A DNA stretch of 42,837 nucleotides from an uncultured Christensenella sp. (lineage in GTDB: Bacteria > Bacillota > Clostridia > Christensenellales > Borkfalkiaceae): positions 1 through 42,837 of the forward strand of contig CAJTRW010000004.1 in NCBI GenBank assembly GCA_910578765.1, given 5' to 3'. The translations under genes were made by a program, and so were the position numbers. The notes under the pieces are model-generated. The model worked only from the letters and a program-made list of their open reading frames with translations. It did not search any database and was not told the origin of the DNA. Below are positions 41,697 to 42,837 of this stretch, one piece after another; positions within the stretch are counted from its first letter, which is position 1; each line of letters opens with the position of its first letter.

Positions 41697-42713
41697 ATGA
41701 AAAATCCCAATGGGTATGGGACAGTTGTCAAATTGTCGGGAAACAGACGGCATCCGTTCGCCGTCAGAAAAACAGTTGGATGGAACGAAAAGGGTCATCC
41801 CATTTATCAATCAATCGGGTACACTGCAACCAGGGAAGAAGGCTTGATGTTGCTTGCCGAATTTAATCGGAATCCCTATGACATTGATCTGCACAAAATC
41901 ACGGTTTTGGAAGTCTATCACATGTGGTCAGACCGTGACTTCCCCAAGATGAAGAAAGGTTCTGTTTCTTCCTTGAAATCCGCCTGGAAGCACTGCACTT
42001 CGGTCTATCAATTAAAATATAAGGAATTAAAGGCGTATCAGATGCAGGACTGCATCGACCACTGCGGATGTGGATATTCAACCCAATGGGCAATCAAGAA
42101 CCTATTCGGACACCTTGACAAATTTGCACTGGAACTTGACATCATTGTGAAGTGCAATTCGATTCTGACCACCGCACCCCCTATCCCCGAAACATCCAAA
42201 GTCCCCTTCACCGAAGAAGAAATTCAGCGTGTTTGGGAAGTTCAAAATCAACCGTGGTGCGACAGCGTTTTGTGCTTCCTTTATATGGGATGGCGCATCA
42301 GTGAATTGTTGTCGGTCAAACTGTCGGATGTCAACCTTGAAAATATGACCATTATGTCAGGAACAAAAACAGACAGCGGAAAGAATCGAATTGTTCCCAT
42401 TCATCCACGCATTCTGCCCTTTATCAAAGCACGGTACGCCGAAGGCAACGAATATCTGTTCTGCAATAAGAAAGGCAAACATTGCAGCAGTCAGGCATAC
42501 TATTCGATTTGGAAAGACATCATGGGGCAGTTGGAAATGACCCACACACCCCACGAATGCCGTCACACCTTCCGGTCACGCCTTGACAGCGCAGGCGGAA
42601 ACAAAAAGTGCATTGACCTTCTGATGGGTCACAAATCGAAGGACACCGGTGAAAGGGTTTACACGCACAAAACCATTCAGGAACTGCGTGACACAATATG
42701 TCTGCTACTTTGA
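41697..42713 (+). CDS. int: Tyrosine-family phage integrase
   Basis: 338 residues. N-terminal AP2-like arm-binding domain (GTVVKLSGNRRHPFAVRKTVGWNEKGHPIYQSIGY), SAM-like core-binding domain (~65-155), and C-terminal catalytic domain with Arg200 (MGWRISELLSV), Lys ~224, His286-Arg289 (HECRHTF), His312 (MGHKSKD) and nucleophile Tyr322 (RVYTH). Start at 41697 after AAAGGATGG; the open frame upstream has no site. Catalyses integration at the 17-base core in the hydrogenase promoter; no excisionase gene is recognised with confidence. Confidence 0.93.
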   Translation: MKNPNGYGTVVKLSGNRRHPFAVRKTVGWNEKGHPIYQSIGYTATREEGLMLLAEFNRNPYDIDLHKITVLEVYHMWSDRDFPKMKKGSVSSLKSAWKHCTSVYQLKYKELKAYQMQDCIDHCGCGYSTQWAIKNLFGHLDKFALELDIIVKCNSILTTAPPIPETSKVPFTEEEIQRVWEVQNQPWCDSVLCFLYMGWRISELLSVKLSDVNLENMTIMSGTKTDSGKNRIVPIHPRILPFIKARYAEGNEYLFCNKKGKHCSSQAYYSIWKDIMGQLEMTHTPHECRHTFRSRLDSAGGNKKCIDLLMGHKSKDTGERVYTHKTIQELRDTICLLL

Positions 42714-42714
42714 A

Positions 42715-42733
42715 TTAGTAACTGGTTAGTAAC
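42715..42733 (+). repeat. Candidate integrase arm-type sites, right end
   Basis: Two TTAGTAAC copies (42715..42722 and 42726..42733) just after the integrase stop, in the same orientation as the three at 5399..5429. Confidence 0.5.
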
Positions 42734-42743
42734 ACGAAATAGA

Positions 42744-42790
42744 AAAAACCCCCGAAAACACCGCTTTTTGACGGTTTTTCGGGGGTTTTT
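42744..42790 (+). terminator. Integrase terminator
   Basis: AAAAACCCCCGAAAA / TTTTCGGGGGTTTTT hairpin with an inner CCG/CGG, ending in a T run; 30 bases past the integrase stop. Being symmetrical it may work on both strands. Confidence 0.9.
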
Positions 42791-42799
42791 GATGTTTGT

Positions 42800-42816
42800 T
42801 GAATTATTATATCACA
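42800..42816 (+). repeat. attR core (17-base direct repeat)
   Basis: Exact copy of TGAATTATTATATCACA at 5281..5297, ten bases past the integrase terminator. The remaining 42817..42837 is host DNA and contains the native -35-like TTGCAA (minus strand) of the hydrogenase promoter. Confidence 0.85.
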
Positions 42817-42837
42817 AAAACGCGCTTTTTGCAATAC

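Overview
The window comes from an anaerobic, fermentative Gram-positive bacterium, most likely a member of the Clostridia. The left edge is host chromosome carrying an NAD-linked trimeric [FeFe] hydrogenase operon (hydC-hydB-hydA, all on the minus strand) and two small envelope genes. Almost everything else is one siphovirus-type prophage of about 37.5 kb. It is bounded by a 17-base direct repeat (5281..5297 and 42800..42816), with a tyrosine integrase at the right end. Host sequence resumes only for the last ~20 bases.

Host part (1..5280): a lipoprotein and a four-TM membrane protein share a clear promoter. They lie behind a strong terminator that closes the hydrogenase operon. The prophage sits in the hydrogenase promoter: the attachment core contains the extended -10 box, and a -35-like box at the same 17-base spacing is present in both the inferred empty-site and the lysogen configuration.

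Prophage, right to left: integrase and cI-like repressor on the plus strand. A divergent immunity region follows, with two promoters and TGTGGATT-N4-AATCCACA operators. The early genes are all on the minus strand: small unknown proteins, a decayed C5 methyltransferase, two XRE regulators, an adenine/cytosine methyltransferase ending in a (CT)25 repeat, a Lar-like zinc ribbon, an SNF2 helicase fused to a Cys-rich domain, an HNH endonuclease, a VRR-NUC nuclease, a Cas4-like nuclease fused to a Sak4-like ATPase, a DUF669-like protein, a family B polymerase, a D5 primase-helicase, an N6-methyltransferase with a C9 tract, a small metallopeptidase and a sigma-like late regulator. After a terminator come the late genes: terminase, portal, MuF fused to a zinc metallopeptidase, scaffold, capsid, head-tail connectors, major tail protein, chaperones, tape measure, Dit, baseplate hub, tail fibre, and a lysis end with holin-like genes but no recognisable endolysin.

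The most striking system is a diversity-generating retroelement (DGR) in the late operon. The tail fibre ends in an FGE/C-type-lectin fold whose last ~45 residues are a variable repeat (8041..8173). A template repeat lies exactly 210 bases away (7831..7963), followed by a DGR-type reverse transcriptase (YMDD; IGSYLSQ). Template and variable repeat differ at 26 of 133 positions; 25 of these fall on template adenines. The phage therefore appears able to diversify its receptor-binding tip.

Other points of note: simple-sequence repeats in all three phage DNA methyltransferase genes, a duplicated GTCAC-inverted-repeat element upstream of the late regulator and of the integrase, and several gene fusions. 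All motif and family calls are from reading the sequence; none has been checked against a database. Coordinates inside long homopolymers may be off by one.
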